Positions 21,518-29,676 are shown, counted from the stretch's first letter. The stretch is DNA of 29,726 nt from an uncultured Lactobacillus sp. (GCF_902491705.1 NZ_CABUIW010000027.1:1-29726), one strand, 5' to 3'. Notes: generated by a model from the sequence alone, not told the origin. Program-made: numbers and translations.

Positions 21518-24106
21518 ATGAACAAATATTTTAAAACACTTAAGCTAAATTTCAATACAGAAAGACTGCTTTACATCATCAGTTTCATTTTACCAGGCCT
21601 AATTTTCTTAAGTTATTTCTTTTATACCAAAAATGGCGTTTTAACTGTTGATTTAGGCCAGCAATATGTCGACTTTTTAGCCTATTTTAGAAGTAATCTA
21701 TTTACTCACCCACTTAGGTTAATTTATTCATTTGCAAATGGCTTAGGTGGCTCAATGCTAGCAACAGATGCTTATTATCTGTCTAGTCCATTCAATTTAT
21801 TACTATTTTTGGCACCGCAAAAATTCTTGCCTCAAATGGTATTGGTTATTATCGCAGCCAAAATAGCTACAGCAGGCTTAACTAGTTACTATTACTGGCG
21901 ACAAAAAATCAATCATAATTTTTATGCTTTAGCAGCCAGCACCGCTTACGCTTTATCGGGCTACACCATCGCCAACCATTTTAATTTGATGTGGCTAGAT
22001 TCAGTATTGCTTTTGCCACTATTAATTGATGCAATTGACCGATTACTCGTAAATAAAAAGAATCATCTAGTATTAATTACCTTTTTATTGTGGTTCACCA
22101 ATTTTTACACAGCATATATGGCTTTAGCCTTTGGACTGCTTTATCTATTAAGCCAACTATTTTTCCATAATAAAAAAAGCTGGTGGCCTCTTTTCTGGGA
22201 ATATCTTAAAAAGAGTATCTTTGGTTCATTTTTAGACGCCTTTATGCTACTTCCTGTCGCAAGCGAAATGCTTCAAGGAAAGGCAACTTCAAGCGCAGAT
22301 TGGTCTTTAGGCTTTCAATTCACTCCATACAATGAATTAGCCAAATTAGCAGACGGTGCATATAACTTCCATGAAATGCAGGAAGGGATGCCCAACATTT
22401 ATATTGCTCTGCCCTTTTTAATAATTGCTATCTTTTATTTCTTAAGTAGAAAAATTGATTGGCAACATAAGCTAGCTAATGGCTTATTACTAATATTTCT
22501 GATCTTTTCTTTATTCTGGACACCACTTGTATTGATCTGGCACTTAGGTCAATTCCCAGTCTGGTATCCAGGGCGCTTCTCTTTTGTATTAATCTTTTTT
22601 GCACTAAACCTAGCAATAATTGCCTTGAATCAGCGTGAAAAAATAAGATTCTGGCAAATAGGCATTCTAATTCTATTATCAATTGGTTTAATTACCTTCA
22701 TCACGCTCAATGCCAAATCATTCGCTTTTTTAAATCAAAATGCACAAACAGCTACAGCTACATTTTTGGCCTTAGGTATTCTCTTTATCGGCTTTATCTA
22801 CAACAAAAGCAACTTTGCAGCTCCGTTCTTTTGTCTGATCATTGAGCTAGAAGTCATCATCAACTTAGTACTATCTTTGAACAATTTAGCCTACCAAAAT
22901 AATGTAGACTATCAAAACTTCGTTCAAAATACTAAGCAAGTTACTCAATATACTCAAAACCATGATGATAACTTATATCGAACAGAAAAGACTTTCTATC
23001 GCTCAGATGATGACCCATTCAGTGCAAATTACTACGGTCTTAGCACTTTCAACTCAATTTCCAATCAAAATGTTCTAAACTTATTAAACAATCTAGGCTT
23101 CGTCAATAATAGTAATTCTTACACCAACTTTGGTGGCACACCTATTAGTGATGATCTCTTTGGCATTAGATATTATATTTTGCCCAACGAAGATATCACG
23201 CCACTTAAAGCTAAAAAGCAAATGAAATATGATAATCGAAACAATCGAATCGACGTAAGCGACTATGATATTAATAAGCGCTTTAAGCAATTGATTTTAA
23301 TGAAAAATAATTATGCTCTACCTCTTTTATTCTTAACACCAAAATCAACTGAAAAGATTAAGTTTGATTCTAACAACATTACAGGTAATCAAAATAAATT
23401 CTTTACAGCTGCTACAGGAATTAAAGAAAAGCTATTTTTCAACGTAATCTGGCCTGATCCAGAAAAAATCAACGTTTCAAGCTGGGATGGCGGCTGGATG
23501 CAATATACCAAAAAGAATAAAGCCAAAGAAGCAAGAGTTATCTTTAACTTTAAGCCTAATACCGACGATTCATATTATCTTGAATTACCTGGTGATATCG
23601 ATGACAATTCAATCGATTTGACTGTTAATGGCAATAGAATTAACACCAGCGTACGTGATCAAAATGCTCGTTTAATTAATTTAGGCAGCCGTCAACGAGG
23701 TCAAAGAATTCATATAGTCTTTACGCTTAAAGGCAATGAATTGAATTTAAATGCAGCCAATCTTTGGCGTTTAAACACTAAGAAGCTTGAACAGACAATG
23801 CTGACATTTAAACAAAAACAGCCTCACTTTAAACAGACTTCTGCTTTAGTGCTTAGATCTAATTCATTTACTACTAAAAAAGCAGTCACAATGAATTCTA
23901 CTATTCCTAACAATTTTAATTGGCTAGTTTTAGATAATGGTCATGTAGTTCATAAAAATAAAACGCTTTTTATGAATGCCTTCTTGAATTTCAAATTGGA
24001 TAAAGGAACACATAAAATCACCTTAATTTATGTTCCATGGCTATTCTTATTTGGCATAATTATCAGTTTATTAACACTATTTATCTATTCAAGGATTAGA
24101 AAATAA
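21518..24106 (+). CDS. yfhO: YfhO-family membrane protein (GT-C-like), cell-wall polymer glycosylation
   Basis: 862 residues. About 12 hydrophobic segments fill the first 475 residues, followed by a large extracellular domain (about 480-830) and a last membrane segment (LFLFGIIISLLTLFIYSRIRK). The N-terminal DLGQQYVDFLAYFR and FSFANGLGGSMLATDAYYL-like pattern is the YfhO signature. Homologues in Bacillus and Listeria are GT-C-type transferases that work with CsbB-like enzymes to add sugars to teichoic acids. No such partner gene is nearby. The start ATG 21518 has only a distant GGAG (17 bases), so translation may be weak. No clear terminator follows. Confidence 0.85.
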   Translation: MNKYFKTLKLNFNTERLLYIISFILPGLIFLSYFFYTKNGVLTVDLGQQYVDFLAYFRSNLFTHPLRLIYSFANGLGGSMLATDAYYLSSPFNLLLFLAPQKFLPQMVLVIIAAKIATAGLTSYYYWRQKINHNFYALAASTAYALSGYTIANHFNLMWLDSVLLLPLLIDAIDRLLVNKKNHLVLITFLLWFTNFYTAYMALAFGLLYLLSQLFFHNKKSWWPLFWEYLKKSIFGSFLDAFMLLPVASEMLQGKATSSADWSLGFQFTPYNELAKLADGAYNFHEMQEGMPNIYIALPFLIIAIFYFLSRKIDWQHKLANGLLLIFLIFSLFWTPLVLIWHLGQFPVWYPGRFSFVLIFFALNLAIIALNQREKIRFWQIGILILLSIGLITFITLNAKSFAFLNQNAQTATATFLALGILFIGFIYNKSNFAAPFFCLIIELEVIINLVLSLNNLAYQNNVDYQNFVQNTKQVTQYTQNHDDNLYRTEKTFYRSDDDPFSANYYGLSTFNSISNQNVLNLLNNLGFVNNSNSYTNFGGTPISDDLFGIRYYILPNEDITPLKAKKQMKYDNRNNRIDVSDYDINKRFKQLILMKNNYALPLLFLTPKSTEKIKFDSNNITGNQNKFFTAATGIKEKLFFNVIWPDPEKINVSSWDGGWMQYTKKNKAKEARVIFNFKPNTDDSYYLELPGDIDDNSIDLTVNGNRINTSVRDQNARLINLGSRQRGQRIHIVFTLKGNELNLNAANLWRLNTKKLEQTMLTFKQKQPHFKQTSALVLRSNSFTTKKAVTMNSTIPNNFNWLVLDNGHVVHKNKTLFMNAFLNFKLDKGTHKITLIYVPWLFLFGIIISLLTLFIYSRIRK

Positions 24107-24110
24107 TGAG

Positions 24111-24124
24111 TGTTAGCGCTAACA
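24111..24124. promoter_or_regulatory. 14-bp perfect palindrome (cre/LacI-type) upstream of the kinase gene
   Basis: TGTTAGCGCTAACA is fully self-complementary with the central CG of LacI/CcpA-family operators. It fits cre except for the fourth base (T for A) and its symmetric partner. It is 4 bases past the YfhO stop and about 90 bases before the kinase start, with no T-run, so it is not a terminator. Confidence 0.5.
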
Positions 24125-24215
24125 GCAAAAATAATACTAGACCTGTACTATCAAAATGTAATAAAATGTATACGTTATCATTCGGATAAATTAATATAGA
24201 AGGAAGATTAAGAAT

Positions 24216-25139
24216 ATGGCTCTTAAATACCAAATTGGTGTCGATGCAGGTGGTACTCACTCAACTGCAATCGCATATGACGAAAATGGCAAAGAACTTG
24301 GTCGTGCCGAAGGCGGTCCAGGTCAAATCAATGCTGACTACGAAGGCGGAATTAAAAACATTTCCGATACTATCAATGAATTGTTAGACAAGATTGACGG
24401 CGACTGCATGCGCGTTTTAGTTGGTATTGCCGGTCTTTCTGTTGTAGGTAACGCTCCAGAAGTTGCTGCAACTATTTCATCAAGAATCAACAACTTACCA
24501 ACTCGTGCTATTACTGACTCACTGTTAGCACTTTACGCTGGTCTTGAAGGCGATGACGGTGCTTTAGTTATTGCCGGTACTGGTTCTGTTTACAACGGCT
24601 TACAAGACGGTCACTTGATTGCTGTAGGTGGTTACGGCAACATCTTAGGTGACGAAGGTTCAGGCTACGCTATTGCTCGTTCAGCTATGCAATCAGCTCT
24701 TCTTAGCTGGGACAAGCGTGAACACAACTCACTTATCGATATGTTCACTAAGTTGTTTAACGTTGAACACATGGATGAATGTAACGCTAAGTTCTACAAG
24801 ATGTCTAACCCAGAAGTTGCTGGTATGGCAGTTCACGTTGCTAAACTTGCTGACAAGGGTGACGAAGATGCAACTAAGATCATTAAGGAACAAGCTCATC
24901 TTTTAGCTCGTGACATCATCATCGGTTTAGATCGTTACGAAGATCCAAAGCCAATGAAGATTGCTTTAACTGGTTCTGTTTTAGCTAACAACGACATGCT
25001 TAGAGGCCTTGTAGAAGACGAAGTCAAGGAAAAGTATCCTGATGCAGTCTTCTCAATTTCTAACGGTGAAAACGCTCGTGCCGTATTATTCGACAAGAGT
25101 AAGGACTACCGCTACTTCACTAACCACGAAGATCGTTAA
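24216..25139 (+). CDS. nagK: BadF/BadG-type ATPase, N-acetylglucosamine kinase-like
   Basis: 307-residue sugar kinase of the ASKHA fold, BadF/BadG/BcrA family, the group that includes eukaryotic-type GlcNAc kinases. Motifs: phosphate 1 IGVDAGGTHSTAIA (about 7-20), connect 1 near TDSLLALYAGL, phosphate 2 VIAGTGSVYNG, then GGYGNILGDEGSGYAIA, and adenosine motif LTGSVLANNDML near 255. It probably phosphorylates GlcNAc or a related amino sugar from cell-wall or host glycans. This is inferred from the family; glucosamine kinases are the alternative. Start ATG 24216 has GAAGGAAG. The coding style (GTT, GCT, AAC, GGT preferred) suggests high expression. It is monocistronic, with a strong terminator after it. 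Confidence 0.82.
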   Translation: MALKYQIGVDAGGTHSTAIAYDENGKELGRAEGGPGQINADYEGGIKNISDTINELLDKIDGDCMRVLVGIAGLSVVGNAPEVAATISSRINNLPTRAITDSLLALYAGLEGDDGALVIAGTGSVYNGLQDGHLIAVGGYGNILGDEGSGYAIARSAMQSALLSWDKREHNSLIDMFTKLFNVEHMDECNAKFYKMSNPEVAGMAVHVAKLADKGDEDATKIIKEQAHLLARDIIIGLDRYEDPKPMKIALTGSVLANNDMLRGLVEDEVKEKYPDAVFSISNGENARAVLFDKSKDYRYFTNHEDR

Positions 25140-25161
25140 TTCAAATTCTGATAGTTACACA

Positions 25162-25194
25162 AAAAAGAGATCGAAGAAATTTCGATCTCTTTTT
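25162..25194. terminator. Bidirectional terminator between the kinase gene and pepT
   Basis: AAAAAGAGATCGAA (25162-25175) and TTCGATCTCTTTTT (25181-25194) form a 14-bp perfect stem with a GAAAT loop. It lies between converging genes and ends 3 bases before the pepT stop codon. Confidence 0.92.
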
Positions 25195-25197
25195 ATT

Positions 25198-26481
25198 TTA
25201 CCAATATTTTTCTAGTGGTGAATTATCACGCCCATTACGCGTTTGGTATAAATGCTCCTTCACGATTTCAGTTAAAACTTCAGCTAATTTATCAATTTGC
25301 TCAACTGTCGCATATTCATAGCGACCATGATAATTTCCACCACCATTAAATAAATTAGGTGTAGGAATTCCTTTTTGCGTAATAAAGTTACCATCAGTGC
25401 CGCCTCTAAAAGTTTGAATATGAGGTTTAATCCCTAGCTTTTTATAAGCATCCAGAGCCAAGTTAACCACATACGGCTGATCTTTAATGACGTTATAGAT
25501 ATTTTCATATTGACGTCGCATCTTTAATGAAAAACGATCGCCATATTTTTCGTTTAATTGAGCTACGATGTCTTTAATCAATTGTTCTTTAGCCGTAAAT
25601 TTATCCCAATCAAAGTCACGAATAATCAAACTAATATCAGCATGATCAACTGATCCTGTAGCATTCAATACTAAAATAAAGCCATCATGGTTTCTAGATT
25701 TTTCTGGCACTTCATTTTTAGGCAATTGATCTAGAAAATCATTCATTAATGTTGTTGCATTAACCATTAAACCGTAAGCTTCACCTGGATGGACCACTGT
25801 ACCCTTAATATGAATTTGTGCTTCAGTTGCATTGAAAGTTTCATATTCAAAATCACCTGGGCGTCCATTTTCCAAAGTATAAGCAAGTTCTACTCCAGGG
25901 AAATCATTTGGATCAAAACGACGACCACCATAGCCAATTTCTTCATCAGGACCAAAGCCGATATAAATATCTCCATGCTCGATTTCAGGGTGTTCAGTTA
26001 GATATTTGAGCATCCCTAAAATTCCAACTATCCCCGCCTTATCATCTGTTCCAAGTAAAGTATGACCATCCGAAGTGATTAAGGTTTCACCTTTGCAACT
26101 AGCTAATGCAGGGAACTCTTTGGGATCAAGATAAATGCCCTCTTTTTCATCGAGTACTACTTTTTTACCGTCATAATTGCGATGTACTTGCGGATGAATA
26201 TTTTCAGCATTAAAGTCGGCTGTGTCAATATGAGAAAAGAAACCAATTGGTGTTACTTCATCAGTCACATTTTTCTTCAAGTGCCCAATTGCAAAAGCAG
26301 TCTTTTCATTGTAATAAGCTTCCAAGCCTATATCTTGCAACTGTTTTGTTAATTCTTTTCCCATCTTCACTTGCCCTATAGAAGTTGGCACTTGATCATG
26401 CTTTTCTTCATAAGAACGCGTATTTTGCTTTGCATAATGGATGAATGTTTTTTCAAGAAAATCTAAATCGTAAAAGGACAT
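25198..26481 (-). CDS. pepT: Peptidase T (tripeptide aminopeptidase)
   Basis: Zinc aminopeptidase of family M20 that removes the N-terminal residue from tripeptides in the cytoplasm, part of the peptide-based amino acid supply of lactobacilli. 427 residues. Metal and catalytic motifs in order: FFSHIDTADF (His84, Asp86), LLGTDDKAG (Asp146 bridging), GPDEEIG (Glu180 base, Glu181 ligand), FRGGTDGN, and GGGNYHGRYEY near the C-terminus with the last His ligand. Start ATG 26481 has AGGTGA. It is a single gene between a shared terminator and an AT-rich inverted repeat. Confidence 0.95.
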   Translation of the reverse strand: MSFYDLDFLEKTFIHYAKQNTRSYEEKHDQVPTSIGQVKMGKELTKQLQDIGLEAYYNEKTAFAIGHLKKNVTDEVTPIGFFSHIDTADFNAENIHPQVHRNYDGKKVVLDEKEGIYLDPKEFPALASCKGETLITSDGHTLLGTDDKAGIVGILGMLKYLTEHPEIEHGDIYIGFGPDEEIGYGGRRFDPNDFPGVELAYTLENGRPGDFEYETFNATEAQIHIKGTVVHPGEAYGLMVNATTLMNDFLDQLPKNEVPEKSRNHDGFILVLNATGSVDHADISLIIRDFDWDKFTAKEQLIKDIVAQLNEKYGDRFSLKMRRQYENIYNVIKDQPYVVNLALDAYKKLGIKPHIQTFRGGTDGNFITQKGIPTPNLFNGGGNYHGRYEYATVEQIDKLAEVLTEIVKEHLYQTRNGRDNSPLEKYW

Positions 26482-26501
26482 ATTTGTTTCACCTATCTCT
26501 T

Positions 26502-26526
26502 AAATTAAATCTTGTTAATTTAATTT
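26502..26526. repeat. AT-only inverted repeat upstream of pepT
   Basis: AAATTAAAT (26502-26510) and ATTTAATTT (26518-26526) are perfect 9-bp arms with a 7-base spacer in the 115-base gap between the Tag-like gene and pepT. It could be a weak terminator or an operator in the pepT leader. AT-rich chance pairing cannot be excluded. Confidence 0.3.
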
Positions 26527-26596
26527 TCATTTTACATTTATTTTATTAAAAATAAAATGGATTTCATGAAAAAATATTCCTTAAAGAACTTAATCA

Positions 26597-27232
26597 CTAT
26601 AAATTAAAAGTATTTGAACCTTGTTCAGATAGTTTTTTAATGTATTCCTTTGGATTGGCTTCAATACCTTTGCGATCAATTCTAGAACTTACTAGCCCAA
26701 TTGAATTCATAAATGACCAAATTGAGACTGGACCAGCATACTTAAAACCATCTTTTTTCATTTGTCTAGCTAAAGCGTCACCTTTTTCCGATGTCGCTCC
26801 AAGTTCAGCCAGCTTCTTAACATTTCTTCTTTCTTGCTTATACGCCACTTGTGACCAAAAATAATTGTCTAAAGACCCATATTCTTTTTGAATTTTTACA
26901 GCCACCTTAGCGTTCCATATAACTGCTTTAAGCTTTCTGCGGTTACGGATCACTCCTTTATCTTGAAGTAAACGTTCCACATCCTCATCATTCATTTGAG
27001 CTATTTTCTCTATATCCCAATCATGAAAAACTTTAGTTAGATGCGGATATTTAATAAAAGATGCATGCCAATTTAATCCTGCCGCAAACATCCCAATAAT
27101 ATATTGCTCAAAAATATTCCGATCATTATGAGGAGGAATTCCCCATACATCATCTTCATAATGCTTATACAACGGATTTTTAGCATAATACTTGTGAGTT
27201 GGATCATCTGAAAACCATTCTATCTCTGCCAA
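26597..27232 (-). CDS. Tag-like DNA-3-methyladenine glycosylase I family protein, altered active site
   Basis: 211 residues, helix-rich, with the Tag family pattern: LYKHYEDDVWGIP (Tyr25), GMFAAGLNWHASFIK (Trp55), DEDVERLLQDKGVIRNRRKLKAVIWNA, and the C-terminal KKDGFKYAGPVSIWSFMNSIGLV. In E. coli Tag a zinc is held by Cys4, His17, His175 and Cys179, and Glu38 recognises the methylated base. Here the protein has no Cys, the position after Tyr25 is Glu and not His, and the Glu38 position appears to be Ile46. So the overall fold is likely kept but zinc binding and 3-methyladenine recognition may not be. It overlaps the upstream exonuclease III-like gene by 13 bases, so the two are translated together. 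A different modified base as target, or a binding-only role, is possible. Confidence 0.8.
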   Translation of the reverse strand: MAEIEWFSDDPTHKYYAKNPLYKHYEDDVWGIPPHNDRNIFEQYIIGMFAAGLNWHASFIKYPHLTKVFHDWDIEKIAQMNDEDVERLLQDKGVIRNRRKLKAVIWNAKVAVKIQKEYGSLDNYFWSQVAYKQERRNVKKLAELGATSEKGDALARQMKKDGFKYAGPVSIWSFMNSIGLVSSRIDRKGIEANPKEYIKKLSEQGSNTFNL

Positions 27233-28044
27233 ATTAATTCTCCTTTTATAGATTTTATCTTCAAAATAACTGGCGCATGATCACGCCTTTTTCCAGTATC
27301 AAGTGGACCAGATTCTATTATTTTTGACTTCAATTCTTGGCTAACGAACCAATAATCTAATCGAATTCCCTGGTCAATTTGTTTAGGAATGTTGGATGCC
27401 CACCAAGTTGCAGAATTTGCATTATTTGGTTTAACTGCATACGCGTCAATTAATCCGAGTTTAATCAAATTACTATACTGGTCTTCAAACTTTTGTACCG
27501 CTCTTTTATTTCTTGTAAAAGATTGCCCTATTATTGGTAAAATTACTAAATCACCTGTAAGTAAAAGTGGTTTATCAGTACTAAGCATAACCAAATATTC
27601 AGTTAATTCTTTCATCCAGTGATCGTATTGTTTTTCTTTATGAAATTCATAATGCGGTACATAAGAATTAACAAGATAATATTTTTCAAATTCTAAGACA
27701 AGCAAGCGACCTTCATTATCTAAATTTTGATCATCAATTTTGGGCTTAATGATCTTTAATGGCTTTAGTTTGGGTGAATATAAAAATAGAACACCGCTAT
27801 ATTTCAATTTAGCCGGTTTTTGGGAAGAACGCCAGACCATATGATAGTCAGAAAAATATTTATTTAAACAGGCGATTTCTTTATTAGTTGGCCCTGCCGG
27901 ACTTATCTTTATTTCTTGAAAACTAATAACATCATAATTCTGCTGACTAATTTTCTTTAAAACACTTCGTGATTGAATTGCACGTTCACTTTTCGAAAAA
28001 AACAGCGAATTTAATGAACCAATGTTCCAATTTAATAATTTCAA
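27220..28044 (-). CDS. Exonuclease III/AP endonuclease-like protein, catalytic Asn replaced
   Basis: 274-residue endonuclease/exonuclease/phosphatase-fold protein of the XthA type. Visible motifs are LLNWNIGSLN (Asn near 7), QEIK (metal ligand Glu44), WRSSQKPAKLKYSGVLFLY, LVNSYVPH (Tyr128), TGDLVI (Asp165), RLDYWFVS (Asp230) and the terminal RRDHAPV (Asp255, His256). Two positions differ from ExoIII: GDxN reads GDLV, so the catalytic Asn is Val167, and YxPN reads YVPH. The segment after GDxN is also shortened. It resembles the usual lactobacillar ExoIII but looks like a divergent paralogue. It lies between a TetR gene and a Tag-like glycosylase gene, a base-excision-repair pairing. Activity is uncertain. 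Confidence 0.8.
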   Translation of the reverse strand: MKLLNWNIGSLNSLFFSKSERAIQSRSVLKKISQQNYDVISFQEIKISPAGPTNKEIACLNKYFSDYHMVWRSSQKPAKLKYSGVLFLYSPKLKPLKIIKPKIDDQNLDNEGRLLVLEFEKYYLVNSYVPHYEFHKEKQYDHWMKELTEYLVMLSTDKPLLLTGDLVILPIIGQSFTRNKRAVQKFEDQYSNLIKLGLIDAYAVKPNNANSATWWASNIPKQIDQGIRLDYWFVSQELKSKIIESGPLDTGKRRDHAPVILKIKSIKGELIWQR

Positions 28045-28064
28045 ATAATCATCCCTAACATGAT

Positions 28065-28631
28065 TTATTTTTCATTTATTAACTCAATAGCCGAGTCAGC
28101 AAGATGATCTAATAAATCCAATTTATTTTTCCAATCATCAGAAAATAGAATCCAAGAAGCCGCACCCATTAAGGAGCCAATGAACATTCTTGCAGTATCC
28201 ATATTGTTAGGCAGATCATGAAAAATTTCTTTAGCTACAATTGATGCAAATCTATTTAATAATTGTTCAGAAAATTGATCATGTCCGCTATTATAAATAT
28301 TCATATTTACTAATTCGGTGATCAACATATATTCACCAACATTTTTTAATAATGAATTTTTATAAGCTGCCATAAATATTCTTATTTTTTCTTCTGGATC
28401 TTTTTGATTATTTAGCTTTTGAGCTAACTGAGACAAAAAATCCGACATCACATTGTCAATAACTACTTTTAACAAATTCTCTTTAGAATCAAAATAATAA
28501 CGAATTTGACTTGGTACCACATCTGCTTTTTTAGCAATTTCACGAACGGAAACATTAGGATAACCTTTTTTAGAAAACAATTCCGTGGCTGCAGTAATAA
28601 TGCTTAATTTCTGTGTTTCAATTTTAGACAT
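28065..28631 (-). CDS. TetR/AcrR-family transcriptional regulator
   Basis: 188 residues. An N-terminal helix-turn-helix at about 8-55 (AATELFSKKGYPNVSVREIAKKADVVPSQIRYYFDSKENLL) is typical of TetR proteins. The C-terminal ligand domain is all-helical and variable (about 60-188), with no recognisable effector. Start ATG 28631 has AAGGAA. It is the first gene of a likely three-gene unit with the ExoIII-like and Tag-like genes, 20 bases upstream of the former. A perfect 19-bp palindrome lies 33 bases upstream of its start, which suggests self-regulation. The inducer could be DNA-damaging or toxic small molecules; this is inference from the neighbours. Confidence 0.9.
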   Translation of the reverse strand: MSKIETQKLSIITAATELFSKKGYPNVSVREIAKKADVVPSQIRYYFDSKENLLKVVIDNVMSDFLSQLAQKLNNQKDPEEKIRIFMAAYKNSLLKNVGEYMLITELVNMNIYNSGHDQFSEQLLNRFASIVAKEIFHDLPNNMDTARMFIGSLMGAASWILFSDDWKNKLDLLDHLADSAIELINEK

Positions 28632-28663
28632 ATTCTTATTTCCTTATAAAAATATTTATCTTA

Positions 28664-28682
28664 ATTCGTACAATGTACGAAT
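28664..28682. promoter_or_regulatory. 19-bp perfect palindrome, likely TetR operator
   Basis: ATTCGTACA, one central base, TGTACGAAT, perfect over all nine pairs. It is placed 33 bases before the TetR-gene ATG and over the region where its promoter should be (exact -35/-10 not clear). It has no T-run, so it is not a terminator. Confidence 0.7.
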
Positions 28683-28696
28683 CGACTGTAAGAAAA

Positions 28697-28720
28697 AGAA
28701 CTGAATAATAATTCAGTTCT
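28697..28720 (-). terminator. Terminator of the hydroxyacid dehydrogenase gene
   Basis: AGAACTGAA (28697-28705) and TTCAGTTCT (28712-28720) with a 6-base loop. On the minus strand the stem is followed by TTTTTCTT. It lies 25 bases beyond the dehydrogenase stop and upstream of the TetR operator. Confidence 0.85.
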
Positions 28721-28744
28721 AAAAAACGATAAACTATCCGTTTT

Positions 28745-29659
28745 TTACTTATTCTTCAATTGATCAAGGTGCTCCTTAATCTTATCAGCTGCAGCTTGAA
28801 GCTTTTCGCGTTCACTTGAAGTAAGCTTTAATTCAACTACTTGTTCAATACCGTCGCGGCCGATAATTGCAGGATAGCCAATGTAAGTCTTGTATTCTGG
28901 GTTATAAACAGATACAGGAGCAAATAAGCGAGCATCTGAAAATACAGCTTGGATTAAACGTGTTGCACAAGTTGCAATAGCATAGCTAGTGTAGCCCTTA
29001 CCGTTAGCAACAACAAATGAATTCTTGTTAGGTTGCTTACTCAACTTCTTTTGTTCATTTTCACTAAATAATTGAATAGCAATCTTGTTGTTTACACGTA
29101 CTGTTGACCAAGCAATAAATTGTGAAGAACCGTGTTCACCTAATACCCAGCCTTCAACGTTTCTTGGATCTTGATTAAGCTTTTCACCGACAATTCTTTG
29201 CATTCTAGCAGTATCTAGGAAAGTACCAGTACCAAAAACTTGGTTCTTAGATAAACCAGTAGTTTCTTGCAAAATTTGAGCAACTGCATCACATGGGTTG
29301 GAAATATTGATCAATACACCCTTGAAGCCAGAATTCTTGATCTTTTCTCCGACTTCTTTAGCATTCTTAGCGTTAAGTTCAAATTCGCCAAAACGATCAC
29401 CAGTCTTAACACTAGCAGCAATATCACCAAAAGCAGTTACAACGATGTCAGCATCTTTTAATTCATGCCAGTCTTGCATAGTTACACGAACATAGTAATT
29501 GTTTCTAGCTAATGTATCGTGTAAATCATTGTATTCAGCAGCTACCTTATCTTCATTTTTATCAAGCAAAACTAATTCATCAGCAATGCCGTGAGTAAAC
29601 AAAGTATATGCTACAGTCGCACCAACGTGGCCTAAGCCAATAATACCTACTTTTCTCAT
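28745..29659 (-). CDS. L-2-hydroxyacid dehydrogenase, L-2-hydroxyisocaproate (HicDH)/lactate type
   Basis: NAD-dependent enzyme of the L-LDH/malate dehydrogenase superfamily, 304 residues, which reduces 2-keto acids to L-2-hydroxy acids. The Rossmann motif GLGHVGATVA is at about 8-17, loop Arg89 in GDRF, substrate Arg152 in LDTARMQR, and catalytic His176 in GEHGSSQF. The pattern GTGxxLDTARMQRxVGE, NGKGYTSY and YPAIIGRDG fits L-hicDH of Weissella/Lactobacillus more closely than the main L-LDH. Branched-chain keto acids from amino acid breakdown are therefore the likely substrates, and pyruvate the alternative. Start ATG 29659 has AAAGGA 7 bases upstream. Confidence 0.88.
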   Translation of the reverse strand: MRKVGIIGLGHVGATVAYTLFTHGIADELVLLDKNEDKVAAEYNDLHDTLARNNYYVRVTMQDWHELKDADIVVTAFGDIAASVKTGDRFGEFELNAKNAKEVGEKIKNSGFKGVLINISNPCDAVAQILQETTGLSKNQVFGTGTFLDTARMQRIVGEKLNQDPRNVEGWVLGEHGSSQFIAWSTVRVNNKIAIQLFSENEQKKLSKQPNKNSFVVANGKGYTSYAIATCATRLIQAVFSDARLFAPVSVYNPEYKTYIGYPAIIGRDGIEQVVELKLTSSEREKLQAAADKIKEHLDQLKNK

Positions 29660-29676
29660 AAGGAATCCTTTCTCGT

